Part shown: in pieces, positions 1-7,756 of the stretch
Position numbering within the stretch: position 1 is the stretch's first letter
How the letters are laid out: every line of letters starts with the position of its first letter
From: Chloroflexota bacterium
GTDB taxonomy: Bacteria; Chloroflexota; Dehalococcoidia; Dehalococcoidales; JACPPQ01
Direction of reading: 5' to 3'
Assembly (NCBI GenBank): GCA_016190925.1
Contig: JACPPQ010000152.1
Span: 1-40,620 of the forward strand
DNA: 40,620 bases
Notes under the pieces: generated by a model
Databases searched by the model: none
Seen by the model: the letters and a program-made list of their open reading frames with translations, nothing else
What the model was told of the DNA's origin: nothing
Program-made: the position numbers and the translations under genes

Positions 1-50
1 CGGAGGGTGACAGTTTCGCGGGAGGCTCAGCGAGCACGCACCGTCCGAGC

Positions 51-80
51 TTGACACTGTCTGAGGGTAGCTGGTAGAAT
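51..80 (+). promoter_or_regulatory. Promoter of the rplU-rpmA-rpmE operon
   Basis: TTGACA at 51-56 and TAGAAT at 75-80 are separated by 18 bases, a near-consensus sigma-70 type promoter. Transcription would start near 87, leaving a leader of only about 16 nt that carries AGGAGG at 91-96. The short leader supports placing the rplU start codon at 103, since no coding sequence can lie further upstream. Confidence 0.65.
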
Positions 81-102
81 ACATAGGTTCAGGAGGTCTA
101 CG

Positions 103-423
103 ATTTACGCTATATTTGAAACCGGTGGGAAACAATACGGGGTTACTCCCGGCCAGATAATCGATGTCGATTTACTGGACGTGCCTAAGAGCGACAAAGT
201 TGAACTGGACAGGGTGTTGCTCGTTGCTGACGGAGATAAGGTGACCACTGGTACTCCTGTTGTCGCAGGAGCAAAAGTGGTGGCTACTTCTCTGGGGGAT
301 TTGAGAGACAAGAAAATCATTGTCTTCAAGTTCAAGTCCAAGAACCGCTACAGCAAGAAAAATGGGCATCGTCAGTCTCACACCAGAATCGTTATCGATA
401 AGATTGTAGGGCCGGAATCCTAG
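103..423 (+). CDS. rplU: 50S ribosomal protein L21 (AUU start)
   Basis: L21 binds 23S rRNA in the large ribosomal subunit. The reading frame from 103 gives a 106-residue protein starting (M)[17 protein letters not shown], the usual L21 N-terminus, and it ends with the basic [17 protein letters not shown] segment typical of the family. Only ATT is available at the expected start position: it lies 6 nt after a perfect AGGAGG (91-96). The first in-frame GTG, at 181, would delete the conserved N-terminal 26 residues, and no ATG/GTG/TTG occurs upstream in frame. An AUU start is therefore inferred, as known for infC in other bacteria. The gene leads an operon with rpmA, whose start follows 14 nt after the stop. 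The identity is certain; the start codon is likely. Confidence 0.93.
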   Translation: MYAIFETGGKQYGVTPGQIIDVDLLDVPKSDKVELDRVLLVADGDKVTTGTPVVAGAKVVATSLGDLRDKKIIVFKFKSKNRYSKKNGHRQSHTRIVIDKIVGPES

Positions 424-437
424 AGAGGTGATTGGAA

Positions 438-692
438 GTGGCGCATAAGAAGGGTGCCGGTAGTAGCCGGAATGGCCGTGACAGCAAACCCAAGATGCTT
501 GGGGTCAAAAGGTATGCCGGAGAAGCGGTGAGCGCCGGTACTATTATTGTCAGGCAGCGGGGCACTAAAATTCACCCGGGCAGCAACGTGGGCCTTGGGC
601 GGGATTATACCATCTTTGCTCTAATCGATGGCGTCGTTAAATTCGAGCCTACCAGCGGTGACAAGAGAAAGGTAAGCGTTTACGCTCTATAG
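438..692 (+). CDS. rpmA: 50S ribosomal protein L27
   Basis: L27 lies near the peptidyl-transferase centre of the 50S subunit. The 84-residue product from GTG 438 begins [16 protein letters not shown], the diagnostic L27 N-terminus, and continues with the conserved [28 protein letters not shown] core. An in-frame TTG at 432 would add two residues that the family lacks; GAGAGGTG at 423-430 is well spaced for 438. There is no cleavable N-terminal extension of the type seen in Firmicutes. It is co-transcribed with rplU and ends 2 nt before rpmE. Confidence 0.96.
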   Translation: MAHKKGAGSSRNGRDSKPKMLGVKRYAGEAVSAGTIIVRQRGTKIHPGSNVGLGRDYTIFALIDGVVKFEPTSGDKRKVSVYAL

Positions 693-694
693 CT

Positions 695-901
695 ATGAAA
701 GAAAAAATTCATCCCAAGTACTATGCGGATGCACAGGTGACATGTGCTTGTGGCAATGTGTTTACTACCGGCTCCACCAGAAAGATGCTGAAGGTTGAGG
801 CGTGTAGCAAGTGCCACGCATTCTTCACCGGGGAGCGCAGAGTGCTGGATACAGGTGGAAGGGTTGCGCGGTTTAAGAAGCGTTTCAAGCTCGAAGGTTA
901 A
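695..901 (+). CDS. rpmE: 50S ribosomal protein L31, zinc-binding form
   Basis: This 68-residue protein begins [10 protein letters not shown] and holds the four zinc-ligand cysteines of C+ type L31 at residues 17, 19, 37 and 40 (CAC and CSKC). It ends in the basic [13 protein letters not shown] tail. The start ATG lies 2 nt after the rpmA stop, so translation is probably coupled. A strong hairpin terminator follows at 926-955, which makes this the last gene of the ribosomal operon. Confidence 0.96.
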   Translation: MKEKIHPKYYADAQVTCACGNVFTTGSTRKMLKVEACSKCHAFFTGERRVLDTGGRVARFKKRFKLEG

Positions 902-925
902 AATCCGGTGAAATTTGAGGCGGTG

Positions 926-955
926 GGAGCGGTTCCTATATACCGCTCCTTTTTT
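926..955 (+). terminator. Rho-independent terminator after rpmE
   Basis: GGAGCGGT at 926-933 pairs perfectly with ACCGCTCC at 942-949 across an 8-nt loop and is followed by a run of six T. It lies 25 nt beyond the rpmE stop and separates the ribosomal operon from the DUF1385 gene. Confidence 0.88.
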
Positions 956-1021
956 GTTATCAGGGATTGTGATGGGAAACGTTTTTGGTTTTAATGCCGG
1001 ATTTAGGAAGAGCGTAAATCT

Positions 1022-1981
1022 ATGAAAATGAAGGCTCTGTTTGTCGCCACATTAAAATGGGCAATTATGGCAGACAGGTTTTATTATGGCGGGCAGGCGG
1101 TTATCGAAGGGGTGATGATGCGAGGCCGGAAGGCCGTGGTGACTGCGGTGCGACGCCCCAGCGGCGGCATTGTATTCAACACCCAGCCGCTCTCTCCCCT
1201 GTACACCGGTCGTCTGCGGAAGACTCCCTTTGTGCGGGGCATCATTGTGCTGATTGAGGCACTGGTGCTGGGCTTCAGAGCGATTTTCTACTCGGCGAAT
1301 GTTTCACTGGAAGAGGAAGAAGAGGAGATTTCCGGGGGTTGGGTCTGGCTGATGGTCATCGCTTCTCTGGGCGTCGTTGTTGCGCTGTTCTTTATCGTGC
1401 CTCTTTTCCTTGCGCGCCTGCTGGATGCCTACCTCCGGTCATCGCTGGCATTCAACCTGGTCGAGGGGGGCATTCGGGCAGTTATCTTCATAATTTACCT
1501 GTGGGTGATAGGTATGATTCCCAGCATAAGACGGGTGTTCGCCTATCACGGCGCTGAACACAAGACCATCAATGCCTTTGAAGATAACGTTCCCCTTGAG
1601 GTAGAGGAAGTCAGGAAGCATGGCAAAGCCCACGTGCGCTGCGGCACCAGCTTTATCTTCGTGGTGCTGGTCATAGCTATCCTTGTCTTCGCTGTGCTGG
1701 GGCGTCCCTCTTTGTGGTTGATGGGATTGTACCGCATTGTCCTCATTCCGGTTATCGCTGCCATAGGCTATGAAGTGATATACTTCGGAGCAAGACATGC
1801 CGATAGCGCCCTGGTGAGGGCGCTCCTGTCTCCTGGAATGTGGCTTCAGGGTATGACCACCAGAGAGCCGGATGAGGGCCAGCTTGAGGTTGGCATGGAA
1901 GCCTTGAAGAAAACCCTGGAAGTCGACCGGGCTGAGGCGGAAGCCAAGTCTTTGCCGTCCATCACTTCCACCTCCGCCTGA
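1022..1981 (+). CDS. DUF1385 family multi-spanning membrane protein
   Basis: The product has 319 residues. YYGGQAVIEGVMMRGRKAV near the N-terminus and FAYHGAEHKTINAFE in the middle are the signature motifs of DUF1385, a family of unknown function often found beside rpmE and prfA. Hydrophobic segments around VWLMVIASLGVVVALFFIVPLF, AVIFIIYLWVIGMIP and FIFVVLVIAILVFAVLG predict at least three membrane helices; an acidic EEEEEE run precedes the first. Family members usually begin close to the YYGGQ motif, so the ATG at 1067 is an alternative start, but only the ATG at 1022 has a plausible upstream AGGAAGAG. It ends 3 nt before hisI, which is read in the opposite direction. The biochemical role is not known. 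Confidence 0.9.
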   Translation: MKMKALFVATLKWAIMADRFYYGGQAVIEGVMMRGRKAVVTAVRRPSGGIVFNTQPLSPLYTGRLRKTPFVRGIIVLIEALVLGFRAIFYSANVSLEEEEEEISGGWVWLMVIASLGVVVALFFIVPLFLARLLDAYLRSSLAFNLVEGGIRAVIFIIYLWVIGMIPSIRRVFAYHGAEHKTINAFEDNVPLEVEEVRKHGKAHVRCGTSFIFVVLVIAILVFAVLGRPSLWLMGLYRIVLIPVIAAIGYEVIYFGARHADSALVRALLSPGMWLQGMTTREPDEGQLEVGMEALKKTLEVDRAEAEAKSLPSITSTSA

Positions 1982-1984
1982 GGC

Positions 1985-2314
1985 TTATTCGATATCTTTC
2001 CTGGTTAACTGCTGGAAGAAGCATGTTTTGTTGCCGGTGTGGCATACCGGCCCAGCCGGTTTCCCCTTCATCAGTATGGTATCGCCGTCACAGTCGAGCC
2101 ACACTTCCTGCACCTTGATGATATTTCCCGAAGTAGCCCCCTTGTGCCACAGCTCCTGGCGACTTCGACTGTAGAACCACGCCTCGCCGCTGGATATAGT
2201 CAGGCGTAGCGCTTCCTCATTGACGTAGGCCAGCATGAGCACCTCGCCGGTGTCCGCGTCCTGGGCTATTGCCGGAATTAGTCCTTGTTCATTATATTTC
2301 AGGTCTTTTATCAA
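1985..2314 (-). CDS. hisI: Phosphoribosyl-AMP cyclohydrolase
   Basis: HisI opens the purine ring of phosphoribosyl-AMP, the third step of histidine synthesis. The 109-residue protein contains [36 protein letters not shown] and the metal-binding DCDGD segment, followed by HTGNKTCFF, all in the family order. The length fits a stand-alone HisI without the HisE pyrophosphohydrolase domain. The start is TTG, preceded by AAGGAACG. It is the second histidine gene after hisA, 192 nt further along the same strand; the gap holds repeat-like DNA. Confidence 0.94.
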   Translation of the reverse strand: MIKDLKYNEQGLIPAIAQDADTGEVLMLAYVNEEALRLTISSGEAWFYSRSRQELWHKGATSGNIIKVQEVWLDCDGDTILMKGKPAGPVCHTGNKTCFFQQLTRKDIE

Positions 2315-2339
2315 ATCTTCGTTCCTTTTTGGTCTTTAT

Positions 2340-2500
2340 TCCCGTCCCAACAAGTCGTTGCGAGTCTTTCAGCCGACCTGCCCGCCGTACAAGACTTTGG
2401 CAGGCGGGAGGACGAAGCAATCTCACGGAATGCCAGCGAATGACGGGCCGCCCTCAGTTTTCAGGCACATGGGATTTCTTTGCTGCGCGCTCGTAATCGC
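2340..2500. repeat. Repeat-like intergenic segment between hisA and hisI
   Basis: This stretch contains CCTGCCCGCCGTAC...TTTGGCAGGCGGGA, an imperfect inverted repeat around 2378-2410, followed by a tract that on the minus strand reads GAGATTGCTTCGTCC. A similar GAGATTG tract occurs at 7628-7634 in the dnaN-moaC gap. No convincing ORF is present; it looks like a degraded dispersed repeat. Confidence 0.35.
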
Positions 2501-2506
2501 GTTTGT

Positions 2507-3223
2507 CTAGCTATCGATGGTTGCCAGCGCCTGCTTCAGGTTTATATCCCCAGTATAAAGCGCTTTTCCGATTATTGCCCCCTCCACACCCAGCTGCTTC
2601 AAAACCTTGAGGTGGGCCGGCGATGATATGCCGCCGGCGGCTATCACCGGCAGCTTGACTGATTCCATGAACTCGGAAATGGCGGTAAAGTTGGGCTCCG
2701 TAAGAGTGCCATCACGAGTAATATCGGTATAGATGAACCGTTTAACCCCCAGCCGCGCCATCTCATGTGCCAGGTCTGTCCCTTTGAGGGCGGTTTCCCG
2801 GTTCCAGCCGCGGGTTGACACAAGTCCTTCACGGGTATCGATGCTCACCACGATGGCATTGCCGTGCCTGCGGCACATCTCCTGCACCAGTTCCGGGTTT
2901 TCCACGGCGGCCGTTCCCAAGACCACCCGTTCCACCCCGGCCTTGAGCAGTTCTGTGACAGATTGCGCGCTGCGAATCCCTCCGCCCACCTGTGTCGGGA
3001 CCAGTACGGAGTGGGCGATTTCGGTAATTATCCTCAGGTTGCGCAACTCTCCGGCGACGGCGCCGTCCAGGTCGACGATGTGAATGCGCGGAGCTCCCAT
3101 CGAGTACCATTTCAGGGCTGCATCCACCGGGTCGTCCGAAAACACTGTTTCCTGGCGGTAGTCGCCCTGGTACAGGCGGACACATTTGCCGTTTTTAATG
3201 TCTACGGCCGGAATTATCTCTAT
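2507..3223 (-). CDS. hisA: HisA, ProFAR isomerase (AUA start)
   Basis: HisA isomerises the aminoaldose ProFAR to the aminoketose PRFAR in histidine synthesis. The 238-residue product from 3223 begins (M)EIIPAVDIKNGKCVRLYQGDY, which includes the first catalytic aspartate of the beta/alpha barrel, and later has YTDITRDGTL with the second catalytic Asp, plus the phosphate-binding GGGIRS and AAGGIS loops. The expected start codon is ATA at 3221-3223, 8 nt after AAAGG. Upstream the frame reaches a TAA with no ATG, GTG or TTG in between. The next candidate, near 3145, would remove the first barrel strand and the catalytic Asp. An AUA start, or a base error there, is inferred. Confidence 0.92.
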   Translation of the reverse strand: MEIIPAVDIKNGKCVRLYQGDYRQETVFSDDPVDAALKWYSMGAPRIHIVDLDGAVAGELRNLRIITEIAHSVLVPTQVGGGIRSAQSVTELLKAGVERVVLGTAAVENPELVQEMCRRHGNAIVVSIDTREGLVSTRGWNRETALKGTDLAHEMARLGVKRFIYTDITRDGTLTEPNFTAISEFMESVKLPVIAAGGISSPAHLKVLKQLGVEGAIIGKALYTGDINLKQALATIDS

Positions 3224-3278
3224 TTGTTTTACCTTTCTGCGTGTACCGGATAGTTATTAAATGAACAGTTCATAAGGA

Positions 3279-3635
3279 CTACACATCTCTTATTACAGCT
3301 TTATCAAGTAACTCCCGTAGACCCGATACCTTTTCAACATATCGCCATCGCCAAGAACTTGGAAGGTCTATGCGAATCGGCTCAATTGACAAAAAGGGAC
3401 CGCTAAATTTAAATGCCCATTTTGTGAAATCGCTATCACGGCTCTCCTGTTCCTCATAACCTTTATAGGAGAGATAGCCCAAAATCGCTCGTTTATGGTA
3501 GATGTAAGCTCTATCACCGTTGTTTGTAGAAAGCGGTTTCTTGCCAAGAAACAACCAATAAGGTTCTTCACTTGGTAAATTTTTAATTTCATCCAAGGGT
3601 ATTTTACGCTCTACCAGTTTTACAATAATATCCAT
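3279..3635 (-). CDS. Hypothetical protein, possible PUA/EVE-like fold
   Basis: This 118-residue protein is encoded in DNA that is clearly more AT-rich than hisA and the carboxyltransferase on either side, suggesting acquisition. It starts MDIIVKLVERKIPLDEIKNL and contains EPYWLFLGKKPLS, GDRAYIYHKRAILGYLSYKGYEE and a Trp-rich segment near the C-terminus (SSWRWRYVEKVSGL). The pattern of an aromatic PYWLF strand followed by an AxILGYLS strand recalls PUA-like folds of the EVE/ASCH type, which bind modified bases, but this is a weak resemblance. No function is assigned. It ends 55 nt upstream of hisA and starts 8 nt after the end of the carboxyltransferase gene. Confidence 0.55.
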   Translation of the reverse strand: MDIIVKLVERKIPLDEIKNLPSEEPYWLFLGKKPLSTNNGDRAYIYHKRAILGYLSYKGYEEQESRDSDFTKWAFKFSGPFLSIEPIRIDLPSSWRWRYVEKVSGLRELLDKAVIRDV

Positions 3636-3643
3636 GTTGTGTC

Positions 3644-5215
3644 TTAAAGGTTAATGTTGGAATACTTTCTCCACGGTTTGGCGCTGAATGCCCTGTTGTT
3701 CTTGTTCTTGTCCCAGAGGAAGTCCAGCGCCTTGTTGATAATTGCCCGGGTATCACCGGGCATGATTATTTCATCTATGCATCCGCGCTTGGCCCCGAAA
3801 TACGGGTTCTCGTAGAGTTCGCTGTATTCCTTTATCCTTTGCTGTGCCGTCTCTTTCGGGTTGGGCGAGTTCTTAATCTCTCTGGCGAAAATGACGCTGG
3901 CGGCAGTCTCCGCGCCGACGATGGTAACGCGCGCCGTCGGCCAGGCAAAGACCAGGTCGGCGCCTATGCCCTTGTCCAGCATGCCGTAGTGTGCGCCGGC
4001 GTATGATTTTCTTACCATAACCGAAATAAGGGGAATGGTGGCATCGGCCCAGGCAAAGAGCATCTTGGCTCCATGCCGCAGAATGCCCCGGTGGTCCTGG
4101 TCGGAGCCAATCATGTACCCCGGGCAGTCCGCCAGCGCAATCACCGGTATATTGAAAAGGTCGCAGGTCCTGACGAACCTCGCCCCCTTGTCAGCGGCGT
4201 CAATGTCTATCACTCCGGATGCCCACGCCGGTTGGTTCGCCCAGATACCCACAGGGCGGCCGTTGAACCGGGCAAAGCCGGTGATGACGCTCTTGGCATG
4301 GTATTTCAATGTTTCAAGGAAGTAGCCATCATCGACTATGGCGTTGATGACTTTGAACATATCGTAGGGCTTGTTCGGCTCGTCCGGGATGAGGGTGTCC
4401 AGCTCCGGGCATTTGCGCATCGGGTCGTCTTTGGTCGCTGTAATGGGCGGCATCTCGCGGTTGTTGGACGGGAAAAGGGCAAGCAGCGCCCTGGCTTTGT
4501 TCAGTGCATCCTTGTCATCCTCGGCTACTATGTGGGTCTGCCCGGATTTCACCGCATGTGCCTTCCAGCCTGACAGGTCTTCAAGAGAAATTTCCTCTCC
4601 GAGCTGTGTCTTGACGAAGGCTGGTCCGGCAATTCCCATGAAGCCGGTCTTCCGGGTCTGTATGATGAAGTCCTGCATGATGGGGTGGTACGCCTGCCCG
4701 CCGAGACAGGGACCCAATAGCACGGCTATCTGCGGGACAATTCCAGATGCCTCGATTTGGGTGCGGAACAGGTTGCCGTAGGTCTCGAGGGTGTCCATTC
4801 CCTCCTGGAGTCGGGCGCCGCCGGAATCGTTCAGGCCGATGACCGGGCATCCCATTTCCCTGGCAAGCTCTATGATACGGATTTCTTTCAGACCATGATG
4901 CTCGCCGAAGGTGCCTGCCATAGCCATGAAGTCCTCGGAAAAGGCGCAGACCACCCTGCCGTTGACCTTGCCGTAGCCGGTCACTACGCCTTCCGCCGGG
5001 ATGTCTACTTTGTCCATGCCGAAGAGGGTGGTCCTGTTCTTGTCGAATATGCCTATTTCGGTGAAAGTGCCGGGGTCGAAGAAGTATTCGATTCTCTCGC
5101 GGGCGGTCCACTGTCCGCCCTTGTGGCGCTTTTCGATAGCCTCAGGGCCTCCCATCTCAAGTATCTTTGCCCGCTTTTGCTTGTATTCTGCAATCAGTTC
5201 CTCAGTCGTTGCCAT
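3644..5215 (-). CDS. Acyl-CoA carboxylase carboxyltransferase (beta) subunit
   Basis: The 523-residue protein belongs to the family of propionyl-CoA carboxylase beta, methylmalonyl-CoA decarboxylase alpha and the transcarboxylase 12S subunit, which move a carboxyl group between biotin and an acyl-CoA. Both crotonase-like halves are present. The N-half has RIEYFFDPGTFTEIG, NDSGGARLQEGMDTL and GPCLGGQAYHPIMQDFI. The C-half has GFARFNGRPVGIWANQP, CDLFNIPVIALADCPGYMIG and SYAGAHYGM, where the usual Gly-Gly of the second oxyanion hole reads Ala-Gly. No biotin carboxylase or biotin carrier gene is adjacent, so partners must lie elsewhere. A GAGAAAGGAAAGGTGAAGG tract precedes ATG 5215. Substrate is not deducible; propionyl/methylmalonyl-CoA would link it to the mutase genes further along. 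Confidence 0.88.
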   Translation of the reverse strand: MATTEELIAEYKQKRAKILEMGGPEAIEKRHKGGQWTARERIEYFFDPGTFTEIGIFDKNRTTLFGMDKVDIPAEGVVTGYGKVNGRVVCAFSEDFMAMAGTFGEHHGLKEIRIIELAREMGCPVIGLNDSGGARLQEGMDTLETYGNLFRTQIEASGIVPQIAVLLGPCLGGQAYHPIMQDFIIQTRKTGFMGIAGPAFVKTQLGEEISLEDLSGWKAHAVKSGQTHIVAEDDKDALNKARALLALFPSNNREMPPITATKDDPMRKCPELDTLIPDEPNKPYDMFKVINAIVDDGYFLETLKYHAKSVITGFARFNGRPVGIWANQPAWASGVIDIDAADKGARFVRTCDLFNIPVIALADCPGYMIGSDQDHRGILRHGAKMLFAWADATIPLISVMVRKSYAGAHYGMLDKGIGADLVFAWPTARVTIVGAETAASVIFAREIKNSPNPKETAQQRIKEYSELYENPYFGAKRGCIDEIIMPGDTRAIINKALDFLWDKNKNNRAFSAKPWRKYSNINL

Positions 5216-5371
5216 CCTTCACCTTTCCTTTCTCAGATTTGCGGCTTGCCAGTCTGTTTCCGGTAGGATTTGGAATGTGTTGACGGAGTTTGCACCAGCG
5301 CCAAGCCAGCATGAATTATATCATTAATTGGCAGGAAAAGGAAAACGAACGGAGCATGCTAACTAAGTGTA

Positions 5372-5628
5372 TAGTGAGCAGCCTCCCGCGAAACGTTCGA
5401 AATCCCCCTCAAATCGAGGCTGTCCGATGGTTTATTTTGAGGAGGCTAATGACGAGAACCCGTCCCCGCCCCACCTGGATTCCAGCCTTCGCTGGAATGA
5501 CAAATCTAATGATTTTCTTGTTTTCGGACAGTCTCGAAGCTGGGGGTTTTTTCCCCTCTTTGGCAAAGAGAGACTAAGGGAGATTTCGGCCGTTTTGTTG
5601 AGTTTGCGGGACGCTGTAGTGAGCAGCC
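5372..5628. mobile_element. MITE-like element with terminal inverted repeats
   Basis: TCCCGCGAAAC at 5384-5394 is matched by GTTTGCGGGA at 5602-5611, whose reverse complement is TCCCGCAAAC. The 12-bp sequence TAGTGAGCAGCC occurs immediately outside the left end (5372-5383) and 5 nt beyond the right end (5617-5628), like a target duplication. Inside are dispersed-repeat fragments, including TGGATTCCAGCCTTCGCTGG followed by AATGACA. No coding capacity is seen. The rest of the 539-nt gap between the carboxyltransferase and the hemerythrin-like gene holds nothing else recognisable. Confidence 0.5.
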
Positions 5629-5754
5629 AGCTTTTAGTATATAATTAGAATAGAGATAGTGAGAAAATAAGTTCGAGCTGGTTGGTGCGCTATCCTGGTG
5701 AACTATCGGAGGAAGGAGTACTGGGTAGGGGAAAACCGGAGGGAGGTGGCGGAA

Positions 5755-6228
5755 ATGGCGGATGGAATGTTGAACCTCAAGGGAGAACACGAGGCGCTGA
5801 GGGCTTACCTGAGACAGATGGAGGGGTGGCATGACGGCATCGATGGTGCGCTGGAAAGCTCACCTGAAGAGCGGCTTGTCCTGGTCAGGGAAAAGATATC
5901 GAACCTGTACTACGGACTTGTTCACCTCAAGGACGGGTCCGACGAACATATCCGAAAGGACAGGAACCTTCTGTATACCCACCTGGACAAGAGCGTGGTT
6001 GAGGCTCTGGAGCAGCAACACAGGGACATCCACCGGGCGTTGGAGCTCTCTATCAGGACCATAGAAGAGGCAATCCCCCAAAAAGCGGACATCGACCATC
6101 TCAGGGCCTGCGCAACGATTGTGAAAGAATCTTTTTTCAGTGTCCTCAAGCCGGCACTGGAGCACATGGCTGCAGAAGACAAGTGGATAGATGTTCTGGC
6201 AAACCGGAAGGCTGCCGCTCAGCAGTAG
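5755..6228 (+). CDS. Hemerythrin-like HHE domain protein
   Basis: The 157-residue protein from ATG 5755 is an all-alpha protein with the His/carboxylate spacing of HHE cation-binding domains: His12 in GEHEALR, His65 and Asp69 in DEHIRKDRNLLY, His89 and His93 in EQQHRDIH, and His137 with Glu141 in LEHMAAED. Such domains hold a di-iron centre that binds oxygen or nitric oxide, or senses iron. The start at 5755 is preferred because GGGAGG (5741-5746) lies 8 nt upstream; an in-frame GTG at 5698 would add 19 residues that do not look conserved. It stands alone, upstream of the convergent dnaN. The ligand set is inferred from motif spacing only. Confidence 0.75.
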   Translation: MADGMLNLKGEHEALRAYLRQMEGWHDGIDGALESSPEERLVLVREKISNLYYGLVHLKDGSDEHIRKDRNLLYTHLDKSVVEALEQQHRDIHRALELSIRTIEEAIPQKADIDHLRACATIVKESFFSVLKPALEHMAAEDKWIDVLANRKAAAQQ

Positions 6229-6325
6229 ATTGCCAGGCTGTTTATGAAGATGTGCTGAGGGGTCCATGCCTATCTTACTATGCCTGAACCAATGCACTGG
6301 ATTTCTCTTATCAGCCTGTCCTGTG

Positions 6326-7459
6326 TTACCACTGGACAAACATGGGCATGACAACGTGAATGTACTTTTCGTTACCGACGGGGCGGATAACGCCCGGGCT
6401 GGAGGGATTGGTAGTCTCCAGGGCTACCTGCTGCTCGCGCAGAATGCCGAGCACGTCGGTGAGATACTTGCCGTTGAAAGCAATCTTGGCTGCCTCTCCC
6501 TCTACGGTGGCATCGATAGTGCCTTCATCGTCGCCCACTTCCTCTGAGCGTGCCGAGATTTTCACTTTGCCCGGGGCCACCTCGCCGCCCGGCGTTACCT
6601 CCAGACGGACTATGCCGCTGCCGTCGCGGGCAAAGATAGAGGCCATCTTGGACGCCCTGGAGAATTCGGCTACATCCACCACCGTGCGGGTGGCATAGCT
6701 CTTGGGAATGAGCTGCTCATATCTGGGGAAGCTGCCCTGGACCAGCTGGGATACCAGCTCGGTGTCCTTCAGCCGGAACAGCGCCTGGCTCTTGACGGTG
6801 TTTACCGTGACCTCTACCGGCTCCTCCTGGTCCACCATGAGCCGGTTCAACTCGCCGAGGGTGCGGGCAGGGACAATGACCTCGGACTTCTCTTTGACGG
6901 CCACGGCCAGGGGCAGCTTGTAGACGGCCAGCCTGAAACCATCGGCAGCGGCAAGCGTCAGAGTGTCACCCTCAAAGAGCGCGTTAATACCGGTGAGCAC
7001 CGGACGGGACTCCTCGGTGGCGGCGGCAAAAACGACGCGGGTAATTCCCTGGCGAAGTTCATCCACATCAACCTTGGTGGTTACGCCATCACCCAGCCTG
7101 GGCACCGGAGGAAAGTCCTTGGCATCAACCCCGCTAACGCGCGCCTCGAAACGGGCGCACTTCAAGCTCAGCGTCTTGGTCTGAGGAGAAAGGCTGAAGT
7201 CAATCTTCTCATTAGGTAAAGAACTTACGAAATCGGTGAGGAGCTTGGCCGGGACAGTAATTTCGCCCTCTTCATCCACCTTGGCGCCAATCCAGCAACT
7301 GATGGCCATCTCCAGATTGGTAGCCACCAGTTTGAGTCGACCCTGGTCGGTAGACAGGAGGACATTGTTGGTAATAGGAAGGGTAGTCCGCGTGGCAACC
7401 GCTCTTCCAACTACGTTAAGCCCGCGGTTCAGGTTTTCCTGAAGACAAGAGAGTTTCAT
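6326..7459 (-). CDS. dnaN: DNA polymerase III beta subunit (sliding clamp)
   Basis: The clamp encircles DNA and tethers the replicative polymerase. The 377-residue length and three-domain layout fit. Family features include MKLSCLQENLNRGLNVVGRAV at the N-terminus, LPITNNVLL, SGVDAKDFPPVP at the end of domain I, SRPVLTGINALFEGDTLTLAAADGFRLA in domain II, and the terminal YIHVVMPMFVQW. A GGGGGTG tract sits just before ATG 7459. Unusually, it is not next to dnaA, recF or gyrB inside this window; the neighbours are a hemerythrin-like gene and a repeat. Confidence 0.97.
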   Translation of the reverse strand: MKLSCLQENLNRGLNVVGRAVATRTTLPITNNVLLSTDQGRLKLVATNLEMAISCWIGAKVDEEGEITVPAKLLTDFVSSLPNEKIDFSLSPQTKTLSLKCARFEARVSGVDAKDFPPVPRLGDGVTTKVDVDELRQGITRVVFAAATEESRPVLTGINALFEGDTLTLAAADGFRLAVYKLPLAVAVKEKSEVIVPARTLGELNRLMVDQEEPVEVTVNTVKSQALFRLKDTELVSQLVQGSFPRYEQLIPKSYATRTVVDVAEFSRASKMASIFARDGSGIVRLEVTPGGEVAPGKVKISARSEEVGDDEGTIDATVEGEAAKIAFNGKYLTDVLGILREQQVALETTNPSSPGVIRPVGNEKYIHVVMPMFVQW

Positions 7460-7522
7460 CTAGCACCCCCAAATTTTAATGAAAATTACTACGTGCCTTA
7501 TGTTAATAATGACCAAACAATG

Positions 7523-7674
7523 TAGTCATCGCAAGGAGTCCGGCACAGGCAAACAACGTGCCTGTATATCGAAGCGCATTGTGGCACGCAGGCGTGGCAA
7601 TCACAACCTCTGTCCAAAGCTGTTCTGTGAGATTGTTTTGCCCCGCCAAAGGCGGGCGGGTTTCGCAATGACAA
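7523..7674. repeat. Dispersed palindromic repeat between dnaN and the moaC fusion
   Basis: GTCATCGCAAGGAG near 7525 and TTTCGCAATGAC near 7663-7674 form imperfect inverted ends. The body includes GGCAATCACAACCTCTGTCC, TGTGAGATTG and the hairpin CCCGCCAAAGGCGGGCGGG. No ORF with coding character is seen here. It resembles the non-coding palindromic repeats often scattered between genes in such genomes. Confidence 0.5.
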
Positions 7675-7756
7675 GTCCATATTATTTTAGGCTGTTAGTA
7701 ATTCCCTGCGCTCCTGGCGCAGGCTAGTGCAAATAAGTATATACCAACTTGAGGTT

